A DNA stretch of 7,896 bases from an uncultured Mycoplasmatota bacterium (GCA_900542735.1 UQOS01000045.1:1-7896); one strand, 5' to 3'; shown: positions 1-5,569, numbered from the stretch's first letter. Numbers and translations are program-made. The notes: a model not told the origin generated them from the letters alone.

Positions 1-133
1 ATAAATGCGACACGGATACCTCAATGGCTCCAAGCCATAATATCATGCTTGCTTATCCCCTTTGCAATTAGTATTTTTATGTTATATTAATTGCAAGGGG
101 GGGAGCGAGCCGTTTCCTAATTCACCAAACCAT
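1..133 (+). ncRNA. 3' part of a large structured RNA, copy A (cut by window edge)
   Basis: Almost base-for-base the same as 5823-5955, the 3' third of the full-length RNA described at 5570-5945. Visible helices are ATGGCT/AGCCAT with a CCA loop, flanked by GATA/TATC (15-44), and a long hairpin from CCCCTTTGCAATTA (57-70) to TTAATTGCAAGGGG (88-101). In that hairpin one A-U pair here is a G-U pair in the other copy, so pairing is kept while the loop sequence drifts. GAGCCG at 107-112 matches the 3' half of the long-range pairing proposed for the full copy; its 5' partner would lie outside the window. The RNA lies directly upstream of the hybrid-binding-domain gene, so it could be a leader or a separate transcript. 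The class is not recognised. Confidence 0.55.
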
Positions 134-140
134 AATTGAT

Positions 141-158
141 GTTGACTTAAAAGTCAAC
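141..158 (+). promoter_or_regulatory. Perfect palindrome overlapping a TTGACT box, candidate operator
   Basis: GTTGACTTAAAAGTCAAC is an 18-bp perfect palindrome about 45 bp before the start of the downstream gene. TTGACT inside it could be a -35 box, with a weak TATGAA -10 candidate about 18 bp further on. This would make it a promoter-overlapping operator, perhaps for the RHH protein encoded just downstream. In copy B the palindrome is degraded (GTTAACTTAAAAGTAAAG), alongside the broken gene. Alternatively it is simply a hairpin in the RNA leader. Confidence 0.35.
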
Positions 159-203
159 TAAGAAATATGAAAATTTAGTGCGAGCGATGGGGGTTATAAG
201 AAT

Positions 204-569
204 ATGAGTAAAAAGAAAAAACAAAAGTATTATGCTATTAAAGAAGGTAAAGGTGTTAAAAATAAGATAGTTAGAACATGGACAGAGTGCAAAGAACTTG
301 TATTAGGTTATCCTAGTATATATAAGTCTTTTAGTACAGAAGAAGAAGCTAGAAAATATTTAAATGGTATTAAAGATAAAGATATACCAGTAATTCAAGA
401 CAAAGTAAAAATTAATATACAGTCTAGTAAGAAAAGAAGATCTTCAACAAAAGCAATAAGTTTTAGAGTTCCTAATGAGATTTATAATGAGTTTATTAAG
501 AAGGTAGATGAAACTGGATTAGATAAAGATAAAATATTATTAGAAATGATTAAAGAATGGATTGAATAA
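204..569 (+). CDS. RNase H1-type hybrid-binding domain fused to a ribbon-helix-helix domain
   Basis: A 121-residue basic protein. After a lysine-rich start, residues 8-53 match the RNase H1 N-terminal / caulimovirus viroplasmin-like domain: KYYAIKEG, then VRTWTECKELV, then GYPSIYKSFSTEEEARKYL. In RNase H1 this small domain binds RNA/DNA hybrids and double-stranded RNA. No RNase H catalytic domain follows. Instead residues 83-121 (KAISFRVP...IYNEFIKKV...LLEMIKEWIE) look like a CopG/Arc-type ribbon-helix-helix, a dimeric DNA-binding fold. The ATG at 204 is preceded by GATGGGGG at 186-193. The gene directly follows the structured RNA and probably heads an operon with the next two genes. A role in binding that RNA, an R-loop or a replication primer is inference. 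A decayed duplicate lies at 6026-6297. The domain calls are by eye but the N-terminal one is distinctive. Confidence 0.88.
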   Translation: MSKKKKQKYYAIKEGKGVKNKIVRTWTECKELVLGYPSIYKSFSTEEEARKYLNGIKDKDIPVIQDKVKINIQSSKKRRSSTKAISFRVPNEIYNEFIKKVDETGLDKDKILLEMIKEWIE

Positions 570-593
570 TTATAATATATAAAGTATAAAAGT

Positions 594-653
594 AGTGTTG
601 ATCTTAATGTTAGTAAAAAATTAGGTGATATAGTAAATAGGAGTTTCAGTTAA
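594..653 (+). pseudogene. Possible remnant of a ribbon-helix-helix gene
   Basis: The frame ending at the TAA at 651 reads VDLNVSKKLGDIVNRSFS without a plausible start. The part GDIVNRSF resembles SDIVNKSL near the end of the RHH domain of the protein at 6442-6948, and the DNA is alike too (GTGATATAGT followed by an AATA run and AGTTT). It may be the tail of a lost RHH gene, or a chance similarity in A+T-rich DNA. Its last bases supply the AGGAG for the next gene. Confidence 0.2.
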
Positions 654-655
654 AT

Positions 656-931
656 ATGAGAATATTTAAAAAGATAAATAAATCTAACATAAAAAATAAA
701 TTAAAGACAAACGACAAAAATATAAAGATAATTAAGTTTCTATTACTAATTGGAAAGATACATTGCTTAGTATCTTTGCCACATGTAACATTTCTTATAT
801 TCTTTAACGAAAGCAGAGTTGTTAATGTATTTGCATTTATATGTTTAATTCTAAATACTATAATTGCAATAGATATACACAATATGGAATTAGATATAGC
901 AGAATATAAAAAAGAACGTAATATGATATAA
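656..931 (+). CDS. Small two-helix membrane protein of unknown function
   Basis: A 91-residue protein with no family I recognise. A strongly basic N-terminus (about residues 5-26, many K and N) is followed by two hydrophobic stretches, roughly residues 25-50 (IIKFLLLIGKIHCLVSL and THFLIFF-like) and 55-74 (VVNVFAFICLILNTIIAIDI), and a charged C-terminal tail. By the positive-inside rule the N-terminus should be cytoplasmic, giving a hairpin in the membrane. The ATG at 656 has AGGAG at 639-643, a rather long spacing of 12. It lies 86 bp after the hybrid-binding gene and 30 bp before the coiled-coil gene, with no terminator between, so it looks like the middle gene of an operon. An open frame on the opposite strand covering the same bases is taken to be a shadow. 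Confidence 0.6.
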   Translation: MRIFKKINKSNIKNKLKTNDKNIKIIKFLLLIGKIHCLVSLPHVTFLIFFNESRVVNVFAFICLILNTIIAIDIHNMELDIAEYKKERNMI

Positions 932-961
932 TTAATTATAATTATTAAAGGAGTGTTGAAG

Positions 962-1228
962 ATGGATAAGGAATTATTAGAAGCATTAAGCCAAATGCTT
1001 GATGAAAAGTTAGATAATAAGCTAGATGAAAAATTAAACCCAATAAAAAAGGAACTGAATGAAATTAATAAAAAGCTAGATGGAATAACAGAGCAAACGG
1101 CTGATTTAGTAGAGTTTAGAAATGAAATATTAAATAAAATTGATGGAATAAGAGAAGATCTATCTACTGTTGAATTAGTTACGGCTAATAATTATAAAGA
1201 TATCGCAAAATTAAAAGCAGTAAAATAG
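962..1228 (+). CDS. Short coiled-coil protein of unknown function
   Basis: An 88-residue acidic and lysine-rich protein. Residues 10-55 have a clear heptad-like pattern of L and I with charged residues (LDEKLDNKLDEKL, then IKKELNEINKKLDGI), followed by a second amphipathic stretch (FRNEILNKIDGIREDL), so most of it should form a coiled coil. Similar short coiled-coil proteins are common on clostridial phages and plasmids, usually without known function. The ATG at 962 is preferred because AAAGGAG at 946-952 is 9 bases upstream; an in-frame GTG at 953 touches the ribosome binding site. It is the last gene before the terminator at 1235, so it is probably co-transcribed with the two genes upstream. 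Confidence 0.75.
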   Translation: MDKELLEALSQMLDEKLDNKLDEKLNPIKKELNEINKKLDGITEQTADLVEFRNEILNKIDGIREDLSTVELVTANNYKDIAKLKAVK

Positions 1229-1234
1229 AAACAT

Positions 1235-1262
1235 AGGGATACTGAAAAGTATCTCTTTTTTT
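1235..1262 (+). terminator. Rho-independent terminator of the first operon
   Basis: AGGGATACT, a GAAA loop and AGTATCTCT form a 9-bp stem with one G-U pair, followed by a T run. It starts 6 bases after the stop codon of the coiled-coil gene. Confidence 0.9.
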
Positions 1263-1327
1263 GATTTAATTTTATAATATAAAAAAATAGTATGATCCAG
1301 GACAAATAAATATATACACATACCTAT

Positions 1328-1349
1328 AAGTTCATATATATGTGAACTT
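1328..1349. promoter_or_regulatory. Inverted repeat AAGTTCA/TGAACTT, candidate operator
   Basis: Arms of 7 bp around an A/T core, nearly palindromic over 22 bp. The core TTCATATA...TGAA recurs as the palindrome ATTCATATATGAAT at 1443-1456 close to the ribosome binding site of the 41-residue gene. No T run follows, so an operator is more likely than a terminator. Confidence 0.35.
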
Positions 1350-1396
1350 GATTTAAGTTAGATTATTGAAAGGGAAATTTGTAAAATAAAAATGAT

Positions 1397-1430
1397 TATA
1401 AATAAATGAATTAAAAATCATTTATTTATA
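1397..1430. repeat. 13-bp inverted repeat upstream of the 41-residue gene
   Basis: TATAAATAAATGA and its exact reverse complement are separated by 8 bases (ATTAAAAA). The hairpin is A/T-only apart from one G-C pair. It could be a weak terminator, a leader hairpin or an operator in the gene's upstream region. Confidence 0.45.
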
Positions 1431-1442
1431 TAATAAAAACAT

Positions 1443-1456
1443 ATTCATATATGAAT
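1443..1456. promoter_or_regulatory. Palindrome ATTCATATATGAAT next to a ribosome binding site
   Basis: A perfect 14-bp palindrome ending 5 bases before GGAGGG. It shares TTCATATA with the inverted repeat at 1328-1349. It could be a repressor site or a small hairpin limiting translation of the following gene. Confidence 0.3.
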
Positions 1457-1472
1457 GAACGGAGGGAATTTC

Positions 1473-1598
1473 GTGAAAAAAGAGAAAATATATTCTTTAA
1501 CTGTAAAGGGGGATAATACATTAAAAACATTCTTTGAAAGATTTTATGTTTTACCAAAGGAAGGGAAAGAATGGGGAGAAGCTGAAAAAGTTAATTAA
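1473..1598 (+). CDS. 41-residue small protein of unknown function
   Basis: GTG at 1473 has a strong GGAGGG at 1461-1466 with ideal spacing, and the frame runs to a TAA at 1596. The product begins MKKEKIYSLTVKG, contains TLKTFFERFYVLP and ends in a charged EGKEWGEAEKVN. It has no membrane segment or signal peptide and no family I recognise. Support for it being real comes from the ribosome binding site, the balanced amino acid composition with G, P, W and F (unlike the chance translations nearby), and a terminator about 90 bases downstream. It stands alone between terminators, with palindromes upstream that could control it. A small regulator or toxin-like peptide is possible but not shown. 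Confidence 0.6.
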   Translation: MKKEKIYSLTVKGDNTLKTFFERFYVLPKEGKEWGEAEKVN

Positions 1599-1654
1599 CA
1601 ATAACAATTATACATATTAAAAAGAGAAGTGGTATTTTGTAAATAAATATAGCA

Positions 1655-1715
1655 AAGAGTAGTATAAAAGATAATTAATAATAGGAGTAGTTATAATACT
1701 ACTCTTGTTTTATTT
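1655..1715 (+). terminator. Terminator with a mutually exclusive alternative hairpin
   Basis: GAGTAGT (1685-1691), loop TATAAT and ACTACTC (1698-1704) followed by TTGTTTTATTTT form a terminator after the 41-residue gene. The same 3' arm can also pair with an upstream AAGAGTAGTAT (1655-1665), giving an 11-bp stem with a 30-base loop. The two folds exclude each other, as in attenuators, though this may only be a duplicated arm. Confidence 0.7.
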
Positions 1716-2100
1716 TATATTGGGTATTAAAAATTATAGCTTTAACACACATTAGAATCAGCACAAGCTATCAGAATGCTATATAAGACTATTTAAGATA
1801 GTTTGTAGTATATTTGTTAGTTAAGTTGTAAAACGTATTAAATTGGCTTGTAGAGAGTTTTAAAGCTATATGCAAATAGAATGTGATGGATAATGGAATA
1901 TAATGTTGAATTAATGTGATGGACAATATAAATGAGGTGGATAATGATAATGGAATATAGTGATATGATGGAATGTAATGTGTGTTGATGTGGAATGTAA
2001 TATTTGTTGAGATACGGTTAAACACAGTATACCTACAATCAAAATAAGCAATGTTGTTGATGTGGAGTAATAATATGATAAACACAAAAATTACACTTTT
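1716..2100. other. Non-coding stretch with degenerate GTGATGGA/TGGAATGTAATG repeats
   Basis: No supported gene. From about 1879 to 2010 the + strand carries loosely repeated words: AATGTGATGGA, GGATAATGGAATATA and GGAATGTAATGTG, each two or more times with variable spacing. The strand is G-rich and C-poor here. An open frame on the minus strand (1789-2085) gives a low-complexity H/Y/I/T-rich sequence without a ribosome binding site and is not accepted. Confidence 0.4.
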
Positions 2101-2101
2101 A

Positions 2102-2258
2102 ATTCTCCCGACCCGACCACCTCTTCCGACTAGCTCTAAACATTAATAAAAGTCGAGAAAATTGGTGTTTAGTCGAGATTTAGAAAATTAGTGAAAAGGT
2201 GTAAAAAATGAAGATAAGCACAGTAAAAGCGATATTCTCCCGACCAGCTTTCCGACTA
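2102..2258. repeat. Paired ATTCTCCCGACC...TCCGACTA direct repeats with GTCGAGA boxes
   Basis: ATTCTCCCGACC at 2102-2113, followed by CTTCCGACTA at 2123-2132, recurs as ATTCTCCCGACC at 2234-2245 and CTTTCCGACTA at 2248-2258. Between them are two GTCGAGA boxes (2152-2158, 2172-2178). TAGTCG at 2170-2175 is the reverse complement of CGACTA, and CTAAACA/TGTTTAG can pair around the first box. These C+G-rich islands in A+T-rich DNA look like a protein-binding cluster, such as a partition, origin or transfer site. There is no partition gene in the window. Confidence 0.5.
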
Positions 2259-2690
2259 AGAATTGAATGCGAATGATAATGTTAAATTAATAAAAATAAT
2301 TCGTGTTTATAGATGTTAATACATAACACTATATGTAGTTATTAAAACTACTTGTTATACAAATATTGTAAATCAAAAATGAGAAAAAAATAAGGTTTTA
2401 GGACGACTATGTATGTAAAATTTTGAGAAAAGTTGAAAAGTGTTGATATGACTAGCTTGTAGCGTTCGTTAACATCAATTATCATAATTTTTAAAAAAAT
2501 ATCATAATGAAATCAACTTCGACATAGCATGAATTATTTCGCTAAATTTTCATTTAACGAAATAAATCTAAATATTTTAAGTTGTGTTGAATTTTAAAAT
2601 TTTAGAATTACACAAAAGTATAAATACTAAGTTGTAAAAAAACTTTAATTTAAAATTTTGTAGAAATAGAAGTGATTAATTAATTTTGAA
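2259..2690. other. Non-coding stretch with one strong hairpin (2534-2565)
   Basis: No gene found. TTATTTCG at 2534-2541 pairs with CGAAATAA at 2558-2565, and TAAAT/ATTTA continue the stem after one mismatch, giving a loop of TTTC. Upstream, ATCATAAT occurs twice (about 2481 and 2500) around an A/T run. The rest is A+T-rich without visible structure. Confidence 0.4.
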
Positions 2691-2790
2691 GAGGGGGGTA
2701 TATAAATATTTAAAAAATGATAGTGAGGATATTTTATTACCTATCCTGCTTACAATATCAATCACTAAGTTTTTTAGATCCAAGAAAGTT

Positions 2791-2940
2791 TTTAGACCCA
2801 TTTTTAGTTTTAGTACCATTTTTAGAACCATTTTTAGTTTTAGTACCATTTTTAGAACCATTTTTAGTTTTAGTACCATTTTTAGAACCATTTTTAGTTT
2901 TAGTACCATTTTTAGAACCAATTTTAGTTTTAGTACCAAA
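2791..2940. repeat. Five tandem 30-bp repeats, candidate iterons
   Basis: Five units begin at 2791, 2821, 2851, 2881 and 2911. Three are identical and the outer two carry one or a few substitutions. Each unit contains two related half-sites, TTTAGAACCA and TTTAGTACCA, so the array is really about ten TTTAGNACCA boxes. Iteron arrays near an initiator gene are the hallmark of many theta-replicating plasmids; the initiator-like gene begins 965 bp downstream. Because 30 is a multiple of three, frames stay open on both strands and yield repeated FLEPFLVLVP or VLKLKMVLKM peptides. They lack good ribosome binding sites and are not annotated. Confidence 0.85.
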
Positions 2941-2942
2941 TT

Positions 2943-2982
2943 AAAATTAAGATGAAAATGTACACTCTCATCTTAATTTTTT
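2943..2982. terminator. 13-bp stem-loop with T run after the tandem repeats
   Basis: AAAATTAAGATGA (2943-2955) is the exact reverse complement of 2968-2980, with a 12-base loop. T residues follow on the + strand and A residues precede it, so it could terminate transcription in either direction. It begins 3 bases after the last 30-bp repeat, as if the array were transcribed or needed insulation. Confidence 0.75.
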
Positions 2983-3050
2983 GAACCTTAAAGATACCAA
3001 CAAACGGCACAACCATGCGTTTTCTGTGAATTTGTAGTGATAAAAAAATG

Positions 3051-3146
3051 GTTCTAAATCTTTATATAATTAGTACCAAATTTAGAACTAAAAAAAACTA
3101 AAGTTTTAGAACTAAATCAAACTAAAGTTTCAATCTTAGAACTAAA
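3051..3146. repeat. Second cluster of TTAGAAC / AAACTAAAGTTT motifs
   Basis: This stretch has GTTCTAAA (3051-3058, inverted relative to the others), TAGTACCAAA (3071-3080), TTTAGAAC (3081-3088), TTTTAGAACTAAA (3104-3116) and TTAGAACTAAA (3136-3146). AAACTAAAGTTT is exactly repeated at 3095-3106 and 3119-3130. The TAGAAC and TAGTACC words are those of the 30-bp array, so both clusters probably bind the same protein. GGGGGGTATAT flanks the combined region at 2693-2703 and 3155-3165. Confidence 0.6.
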
Positions 3147-3165
3147 ATATGATAGGGGGGTATAT

Positions 3166-3555
3166 TTTACTTAGATATGAAATTCGCAGAAAACTTAATC
3201 CCAATAAAAAATTCTGCATTTAATAAAAAAATGCGACATCAAATACGACATCATAAGAACTATTAATGATTCATGAGATTTAATTTTATAAAATAATTAT
3301 TAATACTATAAAATATTGATTTTAAAAGATTTGATTAATAGAGTATGGTACTACTAGAGGTATTACAACTGAAATGCCTCATAGATAATTAAATCTTCTT
3401 GAAGTGGCTTGTAGAAAGGTATACAAGGATATAAAGTAGAATACTATAATTTTTATTTTAGAAATAGCAGTATACAATAAACTTTCCCAGAAAATAAGGC
3501 TTTAGAGATGTTTTGTAAAATTTATACATTTACCTAAAAAATAATATAACTTGCT
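3166..3555. other. Non-coding stretch with one hairpin (3357-3380)
   Basis: No gene found. GAGGTATT (3357-3364) and AATGCCTC (3373-3380) form an 8-bp stem with one G-U pair and an ACAACTGA loop, extended after a bulge by CTA/TAG. No T run follows. TGGCTTGTAGA at about 3405 also occurs at about 1844. Nothing else stands out. Confidence 0.35.
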
Positions 3556-3560
3556 TTTTG

Positions 3561-3638
3561 CTTCTTTTTGGCAAGAGGTTTTTTAATTTAGTGAAACAGA
3601 GTGAAGCTAAATTGAAAAAGATGGTCATCAAAAAGAAG
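3561..3638. repeat. Nested inverted repeats, about 78 bp
   Basis: Outer arms CTTCTTTTTG (3561-3570) and CAAAAAGAAG (3629-3638) are exact reverse complements. Inside them AATTTAG (3585-3591) pairs with CTAAATT (3607-3613), whose loop contains GTGAA twice. It could be a cruciform in an origin or transfer region, or a structured leader RNA. Confidence 0.5.
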
Positions 3639-3667
3639 AATATATCTAAATAAAATTTAAATTATTA

Positions 3668-3777
3668 CTAACGCCCTTCGGTTGTTTTTACTTTTTGTAC
3701 TGAACCGTTTGATTTATTCGGCACAAGGCACTCATAAATCTGCACTACTGCCAGCAAAAAGTAAAACAAAAACTGGC
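3668..3777. other. Structured, C+G-richer element resembling a transfer origin
   Basis: CTAACGCCCTTCGG (3668-3681) resembles, from memory, the TAAGTGCGCCCT-type nick regions of RSF1010/pGO1-like plasmids. Next to it TTTTACTTTTTG (3686-3697) is exactly complementary to CAAAAAGTAAAA (3755-3766), enclosing GATTTAT/ATAAATC and GGCAC/GCAC words. Alternatively GCCAG (3750-3754) pairs with CTGGC (3773-3777). Base composition differs clearly from the flanks. There is no relaxase here, so a transfer origin would have to be used in trans. A leader RNA of the initiator gene or an origin element are alternatives. Confidence 0.3.
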
Positions 3778-3799
3778 TTATTGTGAATTTAAAATTTAT

Positions 3800-3870
3800 A
3801 ACCCCATTTCAAAAAGTATATATAAATAATTAAATAATAAATATAATAGCATTTCTGAAATGGGGTTTTT
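3800..3870 (+). promoter_or_regulatory. Long-armed terminator-like hairpin before the initiator gene
   Basis: AACCCCATTTC (3800-3810) and GAAATGGGGTT (3857-3867) are exact complements of 11 bp, followed by a T run. The 46-base A/T loop holds TATAAT at 3842-3847, a possible -10 box without a convincing -35. It would stop transcription from upstream, while the loop promoter or read-through would set the supply of initiator. It ends about 25 bases before the AGGAGG. Confidence 0.6.
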
Positions 3871-3905
3871 ACTAATAATCAAATAAACTATAATAGGAGG
3901 TACTA

Positions 3906-5189
3906 ATGAGTACAAAGACAAATGCCAATGCTCATGCAATAATCAGTAACATGAACAAGTTTAAAATTGGAGATGGATATACATATAAGGATATATGTAT
4001 GATATGCAAAATTAAAGAATATAAGAGTGGTAGCAACTCTAGGAATAAACAAATGGGTACATTTAATGAGTTATTCAATATTGAAGAAAGTAAGAGAGGT
4101 AAAGCAGTTATATATACAATAATATCTAAAAAAGAAATTACAGATAATAAATTAGATGTTTTAGTATCAGAGAGTCGAGGAAGATCAGAAGGATCTAGAA
4201 ATAATTACGATGGAATATTTAAAGATAATTTGGTTAATTCTTTTATATACTTCTGTTTTAAATTAGCAGAACAACGAGGAATATTTAAAGATGAAAATGT
4301 AGATGATTTCTGTATAACAACAAGTAAACATAATATGATGTGTGAAATTGGAATAAGAAATAGATATAATACATATATTGCAGTAAATCAACCGTATAAT
4401 TTCTGTAATCAATTAGGGGTTGAAAGAATTATATTTAATTTTGCTATGACAAAGATTAATAATAATACAAGTAAGGCATTTGATAGGGTTATTTCAAGTG
4501 CAGTAAAGTTAGGATTAGTTATTCAAGAGAATAACATGAGTGTTGTTAGATACAAGCCTTTAGAGGTTAAAGATGATATAGTAGTGGATTGGATTAAAAC
4601 AAAAACGATAAAAGACTTTGCTAAGAAGAATGAAAGAATAGACATAGAATTGATGAGACAAAAATTCGCAAAAGATATGAATTTTAAAACAGTTGGAGCC
4701 TTATATTCAACAAATGATAAAGAATTAATATCAAAATTTCATTCAAGGATTAATGAGTACACTGTTGCAAAATATGGAATACTAGAAAGTTATCGAGTGA
4801 TGGAGCTGCATATGAAGAAAAGTGTTGTAAGTAATTATCTTCAAAAATTTGATAATATAACACTTCAAGAATTAATTGAAGTAGGAAATCAGAAATTTAT
4901 TGAGAAGCAATATAAGAACTTTAAAAATATGTATGAGAACTATTTTAAAAAAGGTTATAATACTAAAAATGCTTGTGTACAAGGAATGAAAAACTATTTA
5001 GAACAAGCAGATAAAATAATATATTATTTGTTGGATATAAATTCAAATAAACTTGACTTTATAATAGGTGGAGATTTAACAGTAGACATGGTAAGTGGAG
5101 AAATAATTGAAAGAGAAGAAGAAGGGTCTTTTGAAAATTTTAAACTTGAGCTTAAAGAAAATTCTTATGTGGAGGCAAAAGTAAACTAA
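3906..5189 (+). CDS. Putative plasmid replication initiator protein
   Basis: A 427-residue protein, the largest in the window. The start is set by AGGAGG at 3895-3900, five bases before the ATG. Residues about 18-75 (KFKIGDGYTYKDICMIC, GSNSRNKQMGTFNELFNIEE, GKAVIYTIISKKE) match the general pattern of a small DNA-binding domain common at the N-terminus of Firmicute plasmid and phage replication proteins: an IG(D/E)xYTYKDLC opening, a serine/lysine middle and a basic strand. The remainder is mixed helical with many K, N and E and no membrane segment. I cannot assign it to Rep_1, Rep_2 or Rep_3, and no rolling-circle HUH motif is evident. Size and context (repeat arrays upstream) resemble the initiators of small theta plasmids of Clostridium such as pIP404 or pCB102; that comparison is from memory. 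No nearby partner gene; no clear terminator after it until 5519. Confidence 0.7.
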   Translation: MSTKTNANAHAIISNMNKFKIGDGYTYKDICMICKIKEYKSGSNSRNKQMGTFNELFNIEESKRGKAVIYTIISKKEITDNKLDVLVSESRGRSEGSRNNYDGIFKDNLVNSFIYFCFKLAEQRGIFKDENVDDFCITTSKHNMMCEIGIRNRYNTYIAVNQPYNFCNQLGVERIIFNFAMTKINNNTSKAFDRVISSAVKLGLVIQENNMSVVRYKPLEVKDDIVVDWIKTKTIKDFAKKNERIDIELMRQKFAKDMNFKTVGALYSTNDKELISKFHSRINEYTVAKYGILESYRVMELHMKKSVVSNYLQKFDNITLQELIEVGNQKFIEKQYKNFKNMYENYFKKGYNTKNACVQGMKNYLEQADKIIYYLLDINSNKLDFIIGGDLTVDMVSGEIIEREEEGSFENFKLELKENSYVEAKVN

Positions 5190-5343
5190 ATAATTTATAT
5201 AACTGAATAGAATTTTATTGATACAGATATGAAAAAAATTATTTTTTATAAATTTTTGATATAAAATTACAAAAAACACTTTACATATTTTTATTTGTTA
5301 TATAAAATTAATTCATAAAAATAAATAAAAAAAGCCCACAACT
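5190..5343. other. A+T-rich spacer after the initiator gene
   Basis: A/T runs only, with weak self-complementarity near 5230-5260. No gene or convincing terminator is seen. A minus-strand frame here (5076-5279) overlaps the initiator gene and is F/Y/I-rich low complexity, so it is not accepted. Confidence 0.4.
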
Positions 5344-5446
5344 CTTATATATCAGCCTAGGAAACTGATGTATAAGCCAAACTTATGATGTGCTAGGAAC
5401 ACAAGATAAGCCGTTAGTGAACTTTATTCATATCATTTTTGATATG
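5344..5446 (+). ncRNA. Twin RNA hairpins with identical CUAGGAA loops
   Basis: Hairpin 1 (5344-5376) pairs CTTATATATCAG with CTGATGTATAAG, a 12-bp stem with one G-U, around CCTAGGAAA. Hairpin 2 (5382-5410) pairs CTTAT with ATAAG and GTG with CAC around CTAGGAA. Both units read CTTAT, stem, CTAGGAA, stem, ATAAGCC. The pairs next to the loop differ (CAG/CTG versus GTG/CAC) but stay complementary, which is internal covariation for an RNA fold. A third hairpin CATATCA/TGATATG follows at 5429-5446. A terminator at 5519 could end the transcript. The GGA-containing loops recall CsrA/RsmA-type sites, and a tandem ligand-binding RNA or a loop-loop copy-control RNA are alternatives. No known class is recognised. 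Confidence 0.55.
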
Positions 5447-5518
5447 GTTATTATAATAAGTATTTAAAAAAAATGCAATAGTAAATTTTAGATGTTTATA
5501 TATAAATAAGTTTTTAAC

Positions 5519-5548
5519 AGTCTAGTGTTTAAGCACTAGGCTTTTTTT
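5519..5548 (+). terminator. Rho-independent terminator downstream of the twin hairpins
   Basis: AGTCTAGTG (5519-5527), loop TTTAAG and CACTAGGCT (5534-5542) form a 9-bp stem with one G-U, followed by seven T residues. It closes either the initiator transcript or a separate twin-hairpin RNA and insulates the large RNA that starts just after it. Confidence 0.9.
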
Positions 5549-5569
5549 GTTGTTTAAAAATTAAATACT

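Larger units (their letters stand above)
1..569 (+). repeat. Duplicated module, copy A: structured RNA plus hybrid-binding gene
   Basis: Direct repeat of 5823-6297 in the same orientation. The first 120 bases are nearly identical, the intergenic part (about 130-185) is diverged except for GAGCGATGGGG before the gene, and the coding part is again highly similar. Copy A keeps an intact reading frame while copy B has a deletion of about 94 bp. The true 5' boundary of copy A cannot be seen. Confidence 0.9.

Noticed and set aside
646..882. Minus-strand frame overlapping the small membrane protein gene
   Set aside because: Opposite an ORF that has an AGGAG and fits the operon; no ribosome binding site of its own.
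1789..2085. 98-residue frame on the minus strand
   Set aside because: Low-complexity H/Y/I/T composition, no ribosome binding site, and it mirrors degenerate repeats on the plus strand.
2791..2940. CRISPR array
   Set aside because: The units are directly adjacent with no unique spacers, and no cas gene is present.
2676..2955. Three open frames over the 30-bp repeats (VLKLKM-type on the minus strand, FRTIFSFSTI-type and FLEPFLVLVP-type on the plus strand)
   Set aside because: A 30-bp unit keeps every frame open without selection. None has a well-placed ribosome binding site, and the array is better explained as iterons.
2791..3900. Type III toxin-antitoxin locus (repeat RNA, terminator, toxin)
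   Set aside because: Repeats and terminator are present but no toxin-sized gene follows within 900 bp.
5076..5279. Minus-strand 67-residue frame at the end of the initiator gene
   Set aside because: F/Y/I-rich translation of A/T-rich DNA overlapping a real gene.
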